Source: Paraphysomonas bandaiensis (Eukaryota > Chrysophyceae). From it: DNA of 64,000 nucleotides. Below the pieces are notes generated by a model. The model had not been told where the DNA came from and made no database searches. It saw nothing but the letters and a program-made list of their open reading frames with translations. Location of the stretch: positions 1 through 64,000 of the forward strand of contig CBFFRP010000254.1 of the NCBI GenBank assembly GCA_965644295.1, written 5' to 3'. Below, one piece after another: positions 19,440 to 31,866 of the stretch. Made by a program: the position numbers and the translations under genes. The number at the start of each line of letters is the position of its first letter. The stretch's first letter is position 1.

Positions 19440-22400
19440 ATGCTATTTGATGCATATAAATCAGATATACAACTCGACAAAGCAGTTTACTCACGTCATG
19501 GCATTCTTATTAAGCAACATAATTCCATTCATTGGTTGACATGTAATGGAAGTAGGATATTGAAACGATTCACTTGTGAATGCTCACCCATATGCGCTGT
19601 ATTTCACGATGATAATGATGGAGTATTAATTGTTATATTGGTTTCTCCAAAATTAATACGAATATTCACATCCAGTGGACAGATATCAGAAGTCGTGTTG
19701 GACTTTGTTGCTAATGCTATCCATTCATCTCCTATGGGCCTTATTATTCAACGAGACGAGTCTTTTACTGCCTATTTATTTTCTCAGGAATTGCAATGGC
19801 GGTACTTCTCGTTGTCGCATTGTGATGCCCCAATTCGGCCAATCGTGAAGACAGACGATTTGGAATCTGCTAATGATTCAAGTACAATACCTTTGAAACA
19901 AATGAAAGAAGATGAAGAAATTATGACTACATGGGGTTCTTACATATCTTTTTTTGTGCATAAAACCCAGAGTATTAGCATATACTGTCTTAGCAAGATA
20001 CCTTCTACTGAATTCAACGAGTCATACGGATCTGCTTCAGACTTCCAACCGAGCGTGCAGGGTATAAATAGTGACACTGAGCACTCAGGACTCCGTATGG
20101 AAGAGTCTACTGTTTCGAATCCATCGGATGTAAATATTTCCAAGCAGCAACAGGGATCCCCAGGGGGTAGTTTGAATTACAGTTACAGTAGCACTGGAAG
20201 TCGAAGTCGCAGTAGAGGTTTTGGCGTGAAACGACCACGATCTTCTCGACAGCAAAGTAAGCACTCTGCTGGTAAAGGAGATACACTGGCAGCGCTGAAG
20301 GGTCTCGCTGGAGCAGGCAGAGAGTCATCATCAGCGTCCTTGATGGGTTCACGCAGTAACCCATCACCAGTCACTTCTGAAGTGACACCTGAGCTTACGC
20401 TTCTCCATGTGGCCAACCTACCTGTACTTTCAGGCCCAACATCACTGGGACAAGATGATTTACACATCTCTTTCAGCATATCTCACGGGGCGACTTTAGC
20501 ACATGTTCTTTGTCGGCCCACTTACGAACTGTACACCTACTCTCTACCGTCGCTAGAGAAGTCTCAGGTGTCTACTCCTGTGTTACTACGTAGGTTGGAT
20601 GGTATTGTTAGTGTCTCTCATTGCAGCTTGGGAACCGGGGCAGTCTCAGTCCCAGAGCGTTTTCTGTCAGAGTATCATCCTCACAGCTCTGCAGAACTTC
20701 AGGCTACTCTGCTGTTTAATACAGATGGCGTGTGTGATTTTGTCGTTGGATGTGGACCAACATTTGCCCGGTGGGATATAACGCGATCTTTAAGTCATGT
20801 GGACGTTTGTGCCAGTATTACAAATATTTCTGTTGTTGAAAAGTTGACCCCCCATCCAGCAACATATCAGTCACAGCCCATCCCCTTGCATATTATTGCC
20901 TCCAGTCCTGATATGCACGGATGCTATGTTATGTCTCTCCCACAGTGGAGTTACCTGGCTCGCCGCGCATTGATCCGCCCGAGCAGTCGCTCTGCATGTT
21001 GGAAACTGATGGAAGTGCTATTTTTATGTTTACGACAGAACGACAGTGACCAGAATACACGCATGCCAATGGAGGGCTATGCTGCAGAAACTATATCTTT
21101 CATTCTAAGTCTCGAGTTTCTCCTGGACAGGGACGCCTTCTTGATTTCTGCATTACCATGTGTCGTGATGGCCACACTGCAAGTAAGCACTGCTAAAGAA
21201 ACGCATGAGCAAGTATGGCAGCGTATTTCTTTCATACTCTCATGTGCCTCACCTGGGCTGAATGATGCTGCACTGGGGGAATATTGGTGCAAGTATGCGA
21301 GTGCTCTTCAAGGTGAGTTGACATTAAGATAGTGCAGGTGTGATTGATACCATTTCGTTGCGCAGCACTGGAGAGTCAATCAAATGAGCATTTCATAGCC
21401 AAAAGGGTTTTTGGAAAAACCATATTTCATGCAGCTCATATGGTATGTACCGTGCATATTGATATGCGAACAGTGTTGTATTCCAAATCGAGCTGATGTG
21501 ACGTACTGATCAAATTTCTGTTATGTAGGCTATGGAAGATATACACCTCCAAGGTGTAGGATCGGACTCCTTTACAGGAAAGAGCGAAATAGTGGCAACT
21601 ACCCTTGCTCTTTATACTACATCCTATGTATGTGCAAAGGGTGATTGGACTGGTCACTTAGCATACTACCGAAGAGTATTAATTTTACTCGGTGTGTCTG
21701 TGAGAGAAATTGACATCTTAGTCGAGGGATGTATGGAGTCCGTCCAAGAGGTAGAGAAGCGAATGTTGTTCGATAAAAATAATTTTTCGGTGGCAGGGTT
21801 TTAGTGAAGATGTGGTATCAGTGACAGCATGGTTAGCTAAGCAACTGGAACTTAGTTGTCAGCCTGATGTGCCTCTGTCATGGAGTCCATTTACACAAAC
21901 CTCTATTGATATACGTAATTCACTTATTGGCAAACCTTTACTCGAGAAACCCCAAGAATTGGGACTGCATGACTCTATTATTTCCTTTGGACAGGACGAG
22001 AATTTTGCTTCTACAGTACGCATTCGCGCAGCAGTGGCACCACTGTATATACATTGTCTTCTTGCTCCATGTATAACTGTTACTCGTAACTTTTTGGTAA
22101 ATCTTGCACTCTGTTTAAGAGATATGCCAGATGAAAGATCTCGGGCCATCGCCTTGGCGTTTATATCATGCTGTAGCAATTATGAGTGTGATGCTATCAG
22201 TGGAGAAGAGGTTATCAATTCCCTGTGTATAGCTCTTCGCATGGGCGTGCAGCAGGCTCTTCTGGCTGAAAGAGACGATCTTCATTTTCTCTATGACCAA
22301 AAGTTTCAATGTTCAATACATTGTGGGGGATGCGTGCTAAGTAAATGGAATTGGCCGTTATGCGCCCATGATTCAAAACGAGGCAGGTGCTGTTGCGAAT

Positions 22401-25400
22401 CAGAAGTAGATGAAAGCTGTATATGCAAAGTGTTGATTAATGGCAACTCAAATTTGAGCAGTAAATTTCCTAGGGACATACTAGAAATGCTAGGGAGAGA
22501 AGACTTTATTGCGAATGCATCTCCATCAAAACTTAGCGGTAGATACACAGTATCTAGTAGAGTAGATGATGAATCAAGGAAACACAAGGACGGTGTCCTT
22601 GTGTTGTTGAACGAGACGATGCGCGGCTGGTGCAAACACGTTGCGGAAGACCTAGAGGTTGAGGAGGCCAATGAAGATCGAAGTGGATATGATGACAACC
22701 AGGGAAAAGAGCAAGATGCGTCATCGGTGGCGAAGTCATATTCGTCCTCTGCTGGCCAGACTGTCGATCTTGACGGTTTAATTGCTGTTAATAGTCTTTC
22801 ATCTTCACGGTTTGCAGAGGATGAGAGAATGGGCGAGGTGCGAATAATCCTGTCAATATATTTTTGGTAGAACTGTCGTTCATGTTGAATACATATAGGT
22901 ATGCCGCCTGCTTCGAGCCTCTAAGACTCTGTATCTAAAAGTTGAACGGTACGTTTCTTGTACCTTGAATTCATACATAACCTTTTCATCAGAACTCCTG
23001 AAATGACGGATAGCATTTTTCGCTACAGACAGCAACTGAGGTTGTTATCCCTTTGCCGCCGGTATCGAATATTTCTTGTTCTTATATTATGGATAATATA
23101 AATTCCTAAAGGTCGTTAGCGTTTAGTGTGGGCAGAGGAATGCTAACCCTGAGCTCACTGGAACCGCTTCTTGCTGAGGCACTTCCAATCCCACCTTTAT
23201 CACTCACTGGGCGCGTTCCACCGACTAATGCGACAATTACCCTCGATCCTGGGTCGGTTTCACCAGAGCTTACCTTGTGGCCAGAGTTCCACAATGGTGT
23301 GGCTGCGGGATTACGGGTGCGAGGGGCAATATTCGGTCGTGGAAGCACGACCAGTAGGCGCAGGGGAAAGGTTACCCGAAATTGGATTTTATACAACCGG
23401 ATCAACTCTGCTAATTCGAGTGATGGCTCTACTCTAAACACAGCATCAGAGAATGCTCACGCCGGTATATAAACTGATACGAAACAAGTACTTACATGCA
23501 TGGTAAGGGTTTTTTCTATGTAGGATCTCTTCTTGCCTTGGGTTTGCTGGGGCATTTAAAGGTGTTAACTGCAGCAGATATATGCGAGTACTTACTCAAG
23601 GTTTATTGTGTTTTCTTTTTATTTTCAAGAGACTGAAAGTAACCCGACAGGGCCACGATCCCACGACGATAGCGATGCTGATTGGTTTACCCGCTTCGCG
23701 AATAGGATCGGCAGACCCGCTTCTATCGAAAACTCTCTGCTTGCACTTGCCAGCGATTATGTACCCAACTCACATGCTGGCCCATGGAGAACTGGATGTG
23801 TCCCCACTCGTGCAGACAGCTGCATTGACTGGCCTCGGGTTGTTGTACTGTGAGTCGGAACATCGCCTCATGATTGAGTTAATTATGGGCGAGCTAATTT
23901 CTTCTCGTCGATTCCACGGTAGCCAAGTTGGAGGCTCTGAAGGCGATATTCCTCAACAGGACACACGAGAATGTACCGCGTTGTCGGCGGGATGGGCACT
24001 TGGTATGCTTCTGCTAGGAAGGGGGGCAGTCAAATGCACAGATAAATCATCCAGTGGTCACCATATATCTGATCTTCACATCGAAGATCGCCTCCAACAA
24101 TGTATAGACGGTGGACGGCGTACCGAAAGTAAAGGAATGTTTTCGGTACTGCACTATAGAATCTTGATGCATTGATATAATGTTTATGTAGAGTGACGAA
24201 GGTGGTTTTCTATATGGTTCTGACCCCATTGCAAAGAGTTCTAGGTGTGTTATAGTTGCTTCATTTTATGTATCTAAATTAGAATACTAGGATTCTAGAA
24301 GGAAGTTTTTTGAATACTAACATCACTGCCCCTGGTGCAATTGTTGCATTGGCACTCATGTACATCAGGTATACTTCCTGTTGGCGTTTTTGTATATGAT
24401 GATGTGGGTATTCTTGTCTAGGTCCAACAATGAAGAAGTCGCAAGTCACATTGAAGTCCCACCCACTGTGTTTGCACTTGACAACATCCGCCCAGATATG
24501 CTCATATATCGATCTATGGGTTGCTGTCTCATATTATGGGATAAGGTTGAACCTACTGTCGAATGGCTTAGGCAGAAGATCCCTAGGGTCAGTCATTCTT
24601 TACCTCGAATTGCAATTGATAATAAATTATCAGATTATTACTTCCGCTTTGTTCGAAGATATCACTACAGGGCTTCCTGGCACGCACAGGGCGTCTAATA
24701 TAGAATCGGATACGAGTGGGGGCGATATGGAGCCGTCATTCAACCCTTCTTCCGGTCGTATGAATTTGCGGACTTCTTTCCAAACCATGCTTTGCTTGCT
24801 TGCAGGAAACTGCTGGGGTATGGCACTGAGGTATGCCGGTACTGCTGATCCTAGTGCAAAGGATGTACTAATTCAGCAGCTAAAGTTTTTGCACTGGTAC
24901 GTGAGCAGTCAATCATTTGCACTCTCTGACATATTCGCAGTCTCCGAGATGGAACAACACCAACAGTTGATACGTTATCGTTTTTGTTCGAGGACTCTCG
25001 CTTGGCGCAATTTACCGAATTAGTATCTAGCTGCAGCAAGACGGAAGCTCAGCAACATCACAGAACAGTTTGTCGTAAGTTGATGACGGCTGCTGCTGAA
25101 AAGGCCTCCAAACCCACTCTTGAGATGTGTATTACTCTAACGGCCCTCAGTGCGGGTATGGTTTGCGCTGGTTCTGGTGACCTAGATACTCTTCGGGTGT
25201 TGCGAGTGCTTCGTCACAAGGTGGACGAAGTGACGTTTGGCACTCATATGGGGCTGGCGATGTCTATCGGTATAAATAAGTTAGCATCTATAAAAGTGTC
25301 TGACGTGTTTATCCTGGACAGGGTTTTTGTTTCTTGGTCAAGGGAAGGTGTCATTGAAGCGTGATAATATATCTATCGCTGCTCTCGTTATGTCCACAAT

Positions 25401-26718
25401 ACCACGATATCCTGGTCGAACGATGGACAACAAAAGCCATCTACAGGCTTTGAGGCATCTATATGTTATTGCAACGGAGAAGAGATGCCTTCGTGCAGTT
25501 GACGTTGACACTGGAGAGAGCACACCTATTGATGTGGAGGTACCTACTTCTTGCTGTATATAAGTGTGTTCGGACATATATTTCTCACTGTTTAACCACC
25601 TGTAATGTAATTGATGTTGTTTCTATATTAGGTAACTCTTAGATCTGGAAACTCCATTGTTCTACGAATTCCTACTCTTCTCCCAGAGCTATCTTCAATT
25701 GTTTCAATTCGCTCTCTATCTTCCAACCACTTTCATGCATCTCTAGATTTTGAGAATATCTCAACCCAACGCGGGTTTGTTAGCAAAGACCTAGGCTCGT
25801 GCTGTTCTTGTAAAACATCTTTTGTACAACCTACTTCGGATCATTCTCCTACGGGTTCACTGGGCGAGAATGACAAAACAGATGACAGCGGGTCGCACAC
25901 AATTCTCTACATTAAAAAGCGAACGCCATGCTCGCTACAGCTGCAACTCAATAATAAATTCAATAGAAGAGAGAATCCAGGTATTTTTCAGGTTTTCGTA
26001 TTTTTGTTTTCTTATTATCTAACGGCAAATGTTTCGGTTTACAGTGAGTTATGAAGAGAAGTGGGCTTCTGTGGGGAAGTATGCGGAAGGTGAACCGGCG
26101 GGTTCTAGGTATATATGCTCCTCCTTAAGACACTTGAATAGCCAGCTGGCAGTGGACCCATCCACAAGTCGTATAGATTATCTAAGTCAGGTATTTGATG
26201 TGGCAGCTTCAACTGCTCTCTCTGCATCTTGCCCTCTTGGGCGTAAGTTAACTACTGAGTCAATGGAATTACATTACACGCTCACTCTCGCCGGTGTGTG
26301 GACTCTTGGGGCGGCCACTGAGCGTTTTTTATTACAAGTATGGGACAGGCATATGTCCGACACGAGATCATTGACCACGCGTCGCACGCTGGAAGGATTG
26401 GAGATCATGAGCTGCAAATACGCCGCGGATAGCAGTTTATGTCGCTCATGCGATATACCCTTATCTAAATCAGCAACTGACTCCCTCATGCGTTCATTCA
26501 TTGAGTATATCAACAATGGTAGGTGTGGAGCCGCGGACGCCCATATCGAACCGCTGTTAGCAGCCATGGCAGTGGGGTCTGGGATTCCAGCTACATGTCA
26601 TATTAGCTTTGAACAGGCAGCAGAGGCAATTTTGAAACGCCCCTCAATATCTGCCAGTTGTGAATCCCATGCAATCTTCGTATGTCTAGATATAGCGTCC
26701 CACGTAAACCCATTATAA
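19440..26718 (+). CDS. APC1: anaphase-promoting complex subunit 1 (APC1)
   Basis: Largest scaffold subunit of the APC/C ubiquitin ligase, which drives mitotic exit. A long first exon (19440-21310) starts MLFDAYKSD and carries a WD40-like N-terminal half with a Ser/Arg-rich loop (about residues 240-320). Later exons contain the diagnostic APC1 PC-repeat region: WPEFHNGVAAGLRV, GSLLALGLLGHLKVLTAADI, DVSPLVQTAALTGLGLLYCE, HRLMIELIMGEL, ALSAGWALGMLLLGRG, TAPGAIVALALMYIR, then VFALDNIRPDMLIYRSMG and ILWDKVEPTVEWLRQKIPRV. The protein is about 2,000 aa, near the animal length. Roughly a dozen short introns (45-70 nt) were inferred; not all joins were proven. The stop is TAA at 26718. The C-terminal region (25600-26718) is less conserved, and its exon joins near 25570-25650 and 26000-26040 are the least certain. 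Confidence 0.92.
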
Positions 26719-26929
26719 ACAAAAGTGGAAATAATCTATGTAATATGATTTTTACATGTGAGGCCAGTATAACATATTGAATTTTTACGTAGTTTCGTGG
26801 AATGTAAGTCTTCGCCCCACAATAATAAGTGTCTGGTAGACAGTACCAACCAGTTTAAAAATACAGCCTGTGCTTTTTTTATCGCATAGACAAGTAAGAA
26901 CACAGACAAGTTGGACATACTAAAAACAT

Positions 26930-27440
26930 TTATAAAGGTCAGAAAATGAGGGCATTACCATTTCTTGTATCCAATACTGACGGAGTGAATGTCTGTTTAT
27001 ATAGCAATAGGCGTTCAGTAGTCAGATAATAATTCGATCCTTTACCGTCCAGTTTAGTGAGATAATTGTATTGACAAACATTATCCCATAATTGTGAGAA
27101 AGTCTTATTATCAGCAGTAGACGTCAAGAATCGGTACCAGATCAGTAGTAAGATTAAGACTAGTCAAGCTAAATCGACCTCTACCAGTAACTAACTAGTG
27201 TAAATTATCATACACTATTTAACGCTACAGATGCTGCTTGTGCGTCGCCGCAAGCACCAAGGTACAACCACTTCCGTTCTTGTGTGTGAGGGAGAGGCTT
27301 TCCGCGGACGTCAGTCCATTAGGGACAGAAAGTCCCATAATTGCACTTGCTTGACATGCTCCATTCCACTTGGAATTAGACTTCACGGCAGAATGTACCT
27401 AATATACGCACTCCAATTATACCTTACCAGTATCAAATGA
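26930..27440 (-). repeat. dispersed repeat, copy 2 (inverted, diverged)
   Basis: Read on the minus strand this resembles the second half of copy 1. The best match, 27300-27215, reads CGGAAGTGG, ACCTTGGTGCTTGC and GTAGCGTTAAATAG. Downstream it shows GTAGAGGTC and TAATAAGACTTTC as in copy 1. The rest is weakly similar. It faces away from copy 3, with DAD1 between them. Confidence 0.5.
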
Positions 27441-27602
27441 CGGTATTCTTTTTATCAATAAGTTGAAGCAAGCTGTAATCAATTATACTTGCAATAATGA
27501 TTCGTAGCCCCGATTTCAATTTCTCGCAGTTGCAATAGAACACTATTATTTACATCGACTCCATGTGTGACTACAGCTCTCTTTACATATACATCAATCT
27601 AT

Positions 27603-27989
27603 CTATCCCATAAAACTGACAACAACAAAAAACAATACTAAACAACAGAAAGAATACTCTATAAAGGCCCGCTGTGGGCTGATCTTGTGTCTTAATTCAT
27701 CAGATGTCAGTTGCAATCTGAGAGAGACACTTAACGCAAAGACACCAATCGAACATATGAATCCAGATAGAAAAGAATTAAATGGAAATGTTCCAACAAT
27801 AGAGATGTACATGACCTGCATTGATCGGGTGTTATGGACGAACAGGTGTGTCGTTATGTATGTATGTACCTGTATAGCAGATATGAGGAGAGTGAAGGCT
27901 ATCATCGCATCGATCAGAGTCAGCTTATTCGTTAATGAGGATCGGTAGTTTTGTAGTAATTTATTCGTTACTTCATGTAGGGTGTTCAT
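27603..27989 (-). CDS. DAD1: DAD1, oligosaccharyltransferase subunit
   Basis: Small membrane subunit of the ER oligosaccharyltransferase that N-glycosylates nascent proteins (Ost2 in yeast). The start MNTLHEVTNKLLQNY at 27989 is followed by LTLIDAMIAFTLLISAIQ, then IVGTFPFNSFLSGFICSIG, FALSVSLRLQL and SPQRAFIEYSFCCLVLFF. These match DAD1 along the whole length, with its three membrane segments and the invariant GTFPFNSFLSGF. A 54-nt intron (27869-27816, GTACATACAT to CAATGCAG) interrupts the loop after ISAIQ. It is in frame and lacks stops, so an unspliced reading would add 18 residues. Spliced length is 110 aa, as expected for the family. A longer open frame upstream is non-homologous and is left out. 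Confidence 0.93.
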   Translation of the reverse strand: MNTLHEVTNKLLQNYRSSLTNKLTLIDAMIAFTLLISAIQVHTYITTHLFVHNTRSMQVMYISIVGTFPFNSFLSGFICSIGVFALSVSLRLQLTSDELRHKISPQRAFIEYSFCCLVLFFVVVSFMG

Positions 27990-28369
27990 TGTTTGTATAG
28001 TGTGGTTGAGAGGAGTGTGTGGTATGGTAGATGGAGAGCTAGGTGTTAATACTATAGTATGCATGGTATAGTGGAGGTGGAGGTGGAGGTCTCTCCATTG
28101 TATGTGTATGGGAGTATATGTACCTGTATACCAGTATATGTATATGGCACACAGACTGCTGCTGAGGGTGCTATAGAGTAGTACTGTAGAATACATGGAG
28201 GTATATATGATATACGGTATACTGTGCTCATGTACAGCTCTATATATGAACGACATCATCTGTGTACTACTGTGTATACTTGGAATGCACTGCTGTATCA
28301 TACAGAGAAGTGCTGCTGTGGTAAGAGTATCTTGTGTGGACATATCCTCAACACATGCCCATGTCCAAC
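27990..28369. promoter_or_regulatory. upstream region of DAD1, rich in TATAC palindromes
   Basis: A non-coding 380-bp stretch between the DAD1 start and repeat copy 3. It contains a G-rich run (GTGGAGGTGGAGGTGGAGG, about 28071-28089) and repeated GTATAC/TGTATA words, including TATACGGTATAC at 28211-28222. Confidence 0.45.
28211..28222. promoter_or_regulatory. TATACGGTATAC motif upstream of DAD1
   Basis: This near-palindromic 12-mer lies about 220 bp before the DAD1 ATG. The same word or its C variant occurs before two other genes in this window (54900, 57240, 57315). A regulatory role is inferred. Confidence 0.35.
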
Positions 28370-28830
28370 AATGTTGAACTTGCATCTTTTCATAGTGTTT
28401 AGTGGAGTTGTCTCTGGGAAACGAACATAATCTGCATTTGTAGATAGCAGATAATGTTCTGCCGACTCATAGCCTAAATGCATGTGAAGACACCTTTGGA
28501 TCTTGACGAGTAAACATGTCCGGAATGTCCTCCCCCCTGAGGGTATCTGGGGATTTAGAGCTGCCTACTGAAGTCAAGTATCTGGGATTAACTTTCCTTA
28601 AGGACTCAAAAATATTGAAGTCAGCAGGTCTCAGTTATATCAACTTACTGAGTTTGCTTTTAGTGATTCATAGCGAGGATAGTTGCACGCTGGTAACTGC
28701 GGCAACACACGAATAGTTCTCGTTGCGTTAAATGACAGAATATTAGCATTTCAAGTAGTATCTTCTTGTGTATATATCTACTGATAGTAATAAGGCATTC
28801 AATGAAGGATATATAGGTTTATTATATGCA
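28370..28830 (+). repeat. dispersed repeat, copy 3
   Basis: Same orientation as copy 1. Matching stretches include GCATCTTTTC, CTGGGAAAC, the pair CTGCCTACTGAAGTCAAG and GTATCTGGGAT, and at the end GTTGCGTTAAATGA and TAATAAGGCATTCAAT. Differences are spread throughout, so the copies are old. No open frame spans it. Confidence 0.55.
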
Positions 28831-29968
28831 GAGGTTATCATATCTACTGCAATTTCAAACCTAATTACGAATAATCATTATATTTTTAACAGCGACAAGT
28901 GTCACTGGTCACTACCCGCATACAGATAATATATATATGTAAAGTCTCTCGACTTATGTCTATATTAATATCAGGAATGACAGCCACATACTTATCGAAA
29001 ATTAAAGTAATGTAAAGTGATTATTGTGTTTGTATCAAAGCATAGTCAACTGTGGGAGAAGCTTGTTACAGGTATATCCAAGAATATTGTTGAAGAGTAA
29101 AGATGTTAAATCGCTGTCAAGACACGACTTTAAACTTGAAACCGTGATATCTGAAATTATAGATCTCTCAAATTATTACCTATTTTATAAATTGCTATTA
29201 ACAATTAAGGCAGAATTTATCACTCTATCACGATTATTTTACTTGTAATACAGCTATAGGGTCTTAACACTACATATATCTGTAGAATCCCAGTTTATAA
29301 TGATTTTGATAACCTCCACCCTCTGGTTATAAGCAATGTAAGATAGTTAAATGTGGAAACTATTATTCAGCCCTAATTAATTGGTTGGTTAAATCCCTAG
29401 TCACACTAATTGTAAATACCTAGTCAAAGTAATGATTCAAAGTAGTTAATTTTGATCCAAAATTACTCGTTCTTATATCCATTGATCACACTTTGTGACC
29501 ATCTAAAATTCTATTCATCTACAGCGAAAATAGTTGCACTTTGGTGCTAGTTACTCCAAAGCGTTTTCATGTGCACTATTCTCATAGTAAAAATGTATCG
29601 AAAATTGTACCATCGATACAATGTAATTGTAAACTAACGAACGTATTATATACTAAAAGTTGAATGTTTTGCGCGTATGCAGCTGTATGCATTTTAGTGT
29701 GTTACAGTTCCGTATCCTCCGCATAGATGAACTCTTCACAATTCATAATACGTTGTGTTACTAGCATATAATAGTAAAAAAACAATAAATTAATAAATTA
29801 CACGACACAATAAAGTAAAATCAATGAAAAAGTCGCTAAAATTAATTGGAGAACCTTCAATAGGTATAGAAATATAATCAATATGACTCTGATTTCTCAA
29901 ATGACAACAGCTTCAAAAATATGTTGAAAGAGGAGACTATAAAAGCAAAAGAAATTTACCGACATATA
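28831..29968. other. 1.1-kb gene-free stretch
   Basis: AT-rich DNA between repeat copy 3 and the 3' end of the RRM gene. Only short open frames without recognisable domains are present. No RNA gene or clear repeat was found. Confidence 0.4.
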
Positions 29969-31171
29969 TTATTCGACGAGAATCTAACCAGATGTTATAG
30001 AGCACAGCATAAAATGATCCATTTCATACCTGCAATGGAGGAACACCTTCAAAACAAGTAGATTCATGCAACGCGTTCACCGCCGATTCCAGCATGGAGG
30101 GAGTTGTGCACAGCTCAACAGTTGCCCTTCCAGTACACATGTACCCTTCATCCCCAAACGCCATGTCCATCGCAACGGCGAGAACAAACCCATAATTTAA
30201 AAACAAATTATAAATATGGCCTACGCTGGCATATGTAGGAACATTAAAAAGACGAAGTATGTATTTATAATTGGTTCCGTAGTGATGCGCAATCGGTGTG
30301 GGGTGTGGAAAATATGAGGATAGCCCGCTACCACTCCCCGGAAACACAGCACGCCCTTGTGATACAAGTGGCGACGCAAGAGCTAAATGTTGTCGTGGAG
30401 AGTGTCCAGTTACCGAAGGCGTAGAAATGCTGTGGCCATCAGTCGAATCTTCACTATTCCTTGTCCGCAACTTCAACCCAAATTTCTTAAGCTCAAAATG
30501 ATTTGGGTCTGCATGCTCTACAGATATAGATGTGGCTGCATCATCAGGCACAATGCCATCAACAGCGGTAAGAGCTACCGTAAAAGTTAGATCAATGCGA
30601 TAGAAAGTACCGAGTCCATATACCTTCTTCACATTCCTCCTGGTTACTGTATACGATAAATGCAGTGCATCTACTCTCCCCCGTCTCGTTATTCTTTAAT
30701 AGGCGATGCTCTACTACGTCACCGTACTAGAATATGTTAATTCAGAAAAAACGCGATACATCTCTATACCACACCTTGGAAAATAGCTCAAAAACATCAG
30801 CCTCTGTGAAGGTTGGCGGTAAGTCTTTGACATACAACTTGCAGTTCCCTGACTCTTGCGAACGAGGTGGGCGTGCAATTCCAACTTTTAATCTCTTGTT
30901 TCCAATATGCATACCATTCTTAGAGGCTATAGCCCTGGCAGCATCTTCCTCGTTTGCAAACAAAACAAACCCATAACATGAACTTCTTCCTGTCGTTCTA
31001 TCTCTCACAACCTTTGCTCGTACAATTATTCCTTCATCTGCAAATATTTCCTGATATATATTCTAATAAATGATATGACTCTATGTGTATGTATGTATAT
31101 ACCTCTAGATCATCATCGTCTAGTTCAGGGGGTAAGTAATTCACAATAAGATTACATTTAGATGCTTCCAT
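29969..31171 (-). CDS. RNA-binding protein with three RRM domains (ELAV/CELF-like)
   Basis: Predicted mRNA-binding regulator. It starts MEASKCNLIVNYLPPELDDD at 31171. RRM1 has the RNP2-like LIVNYLPP and the RNP1-like SSCYGFVLF. RRM2 begins KLYVKDLPPTFTEADVFELF (spliced to YGDVVEHRLLKN) and has the RNP1-like SRCTAFIVY. A linker with Ser/Pro-rich sequence follows, then a third, weaker RRM: YILRLFNVPTYASVGHIYNL, and TGRATVEL. The final exon adds ILVE and stops at 29969. Introns lie near 31102-31052, 30796-30706 (approximate) and 30650-30588. Tandem RRM1/RRM2 plus a spaced RRM3 is the architecture of ELAV and CELF proteins, but the sequences do not permit an orthology call. Confidence 0.83.
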
Positions 31172-31866
31172 TGTCTCGATGTTATTGTCACAGGCATTCC
31201 ATGAATATTATGAGAGGTGTCTGTGTATTAGTATAATTATAGATGGGTCTCAGATGGTATAGAAGTGTATGAAATGTGTGAACTATTCTCACATATGTCT
31301 ATATATTCGTCATTGATTCAATAGGCAATGCACGAGGATATAGCTGACTATGCCATTGTCGCATGTTGTAAGGATGTACTACGTTGTTAACAGCACCACA
31401 ATCCTAGATTACACTAAAGTCTAGAAGGAAATCTATATTTTCCTATAAAATGGGACTTTTTTAAGAAAAGGGGCAAAATGCTACTTTTCCTATACTACGT
31501 AGTAGATACCATTTTCTCCCGTTTTATGGCAACCACTGGATAATAACTGGCGAGGGTAAAGAGAGGGTGGGGAACTACTTACGTATTTTTATGTATTCCG
31601 TACGTATAAGATGTGGGAACAACATATAGTGTGAATAATCAAATCAAAATGCTTTATTATAACTACTGTATTATTGATTGGTTAATTAAAGAAGTGAGAA
31701 ATGAAGAACAGTGCCACGTTCGAATCAATGTAGACATCAACACGTACACATCCTCAGCTCAGTATTACTACCACTCTACTCATACGGACTATTAACACAC
31801 GTGCTACTGCTACTGCTACTAGAGGCATTAACCCCCCCAAGATAGCATTATAGAAGAAAATATTAC
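31172..31866. promoter_or_regulatory. divergent intergenic region
   Basis: A 695-bp gap between the RRM gene (minus) and a membrane protein gene (plus). It contains a self-complementary stretch around 31,430-31,530 (AATGGGACTTTTTT... with CTACGTAG at 31,495). No gene is supported; a 60-codon open frame at 31613 has no features. Confidence 0.35.

Noticed and set aside
28000-28385. Upstream extension of the DAD1 open frame
   Set aside because: The extra residues are low-complexity Thr/Tyr/Ser from the TATAC-rich promoter and do not match the family; the ATG at 27989 fits the known N-terminus.
31700-31740. GTTCGAATC resembling a tRNA T-loop
   Set aside because: No matching stems or acceptor pairing are present around it.
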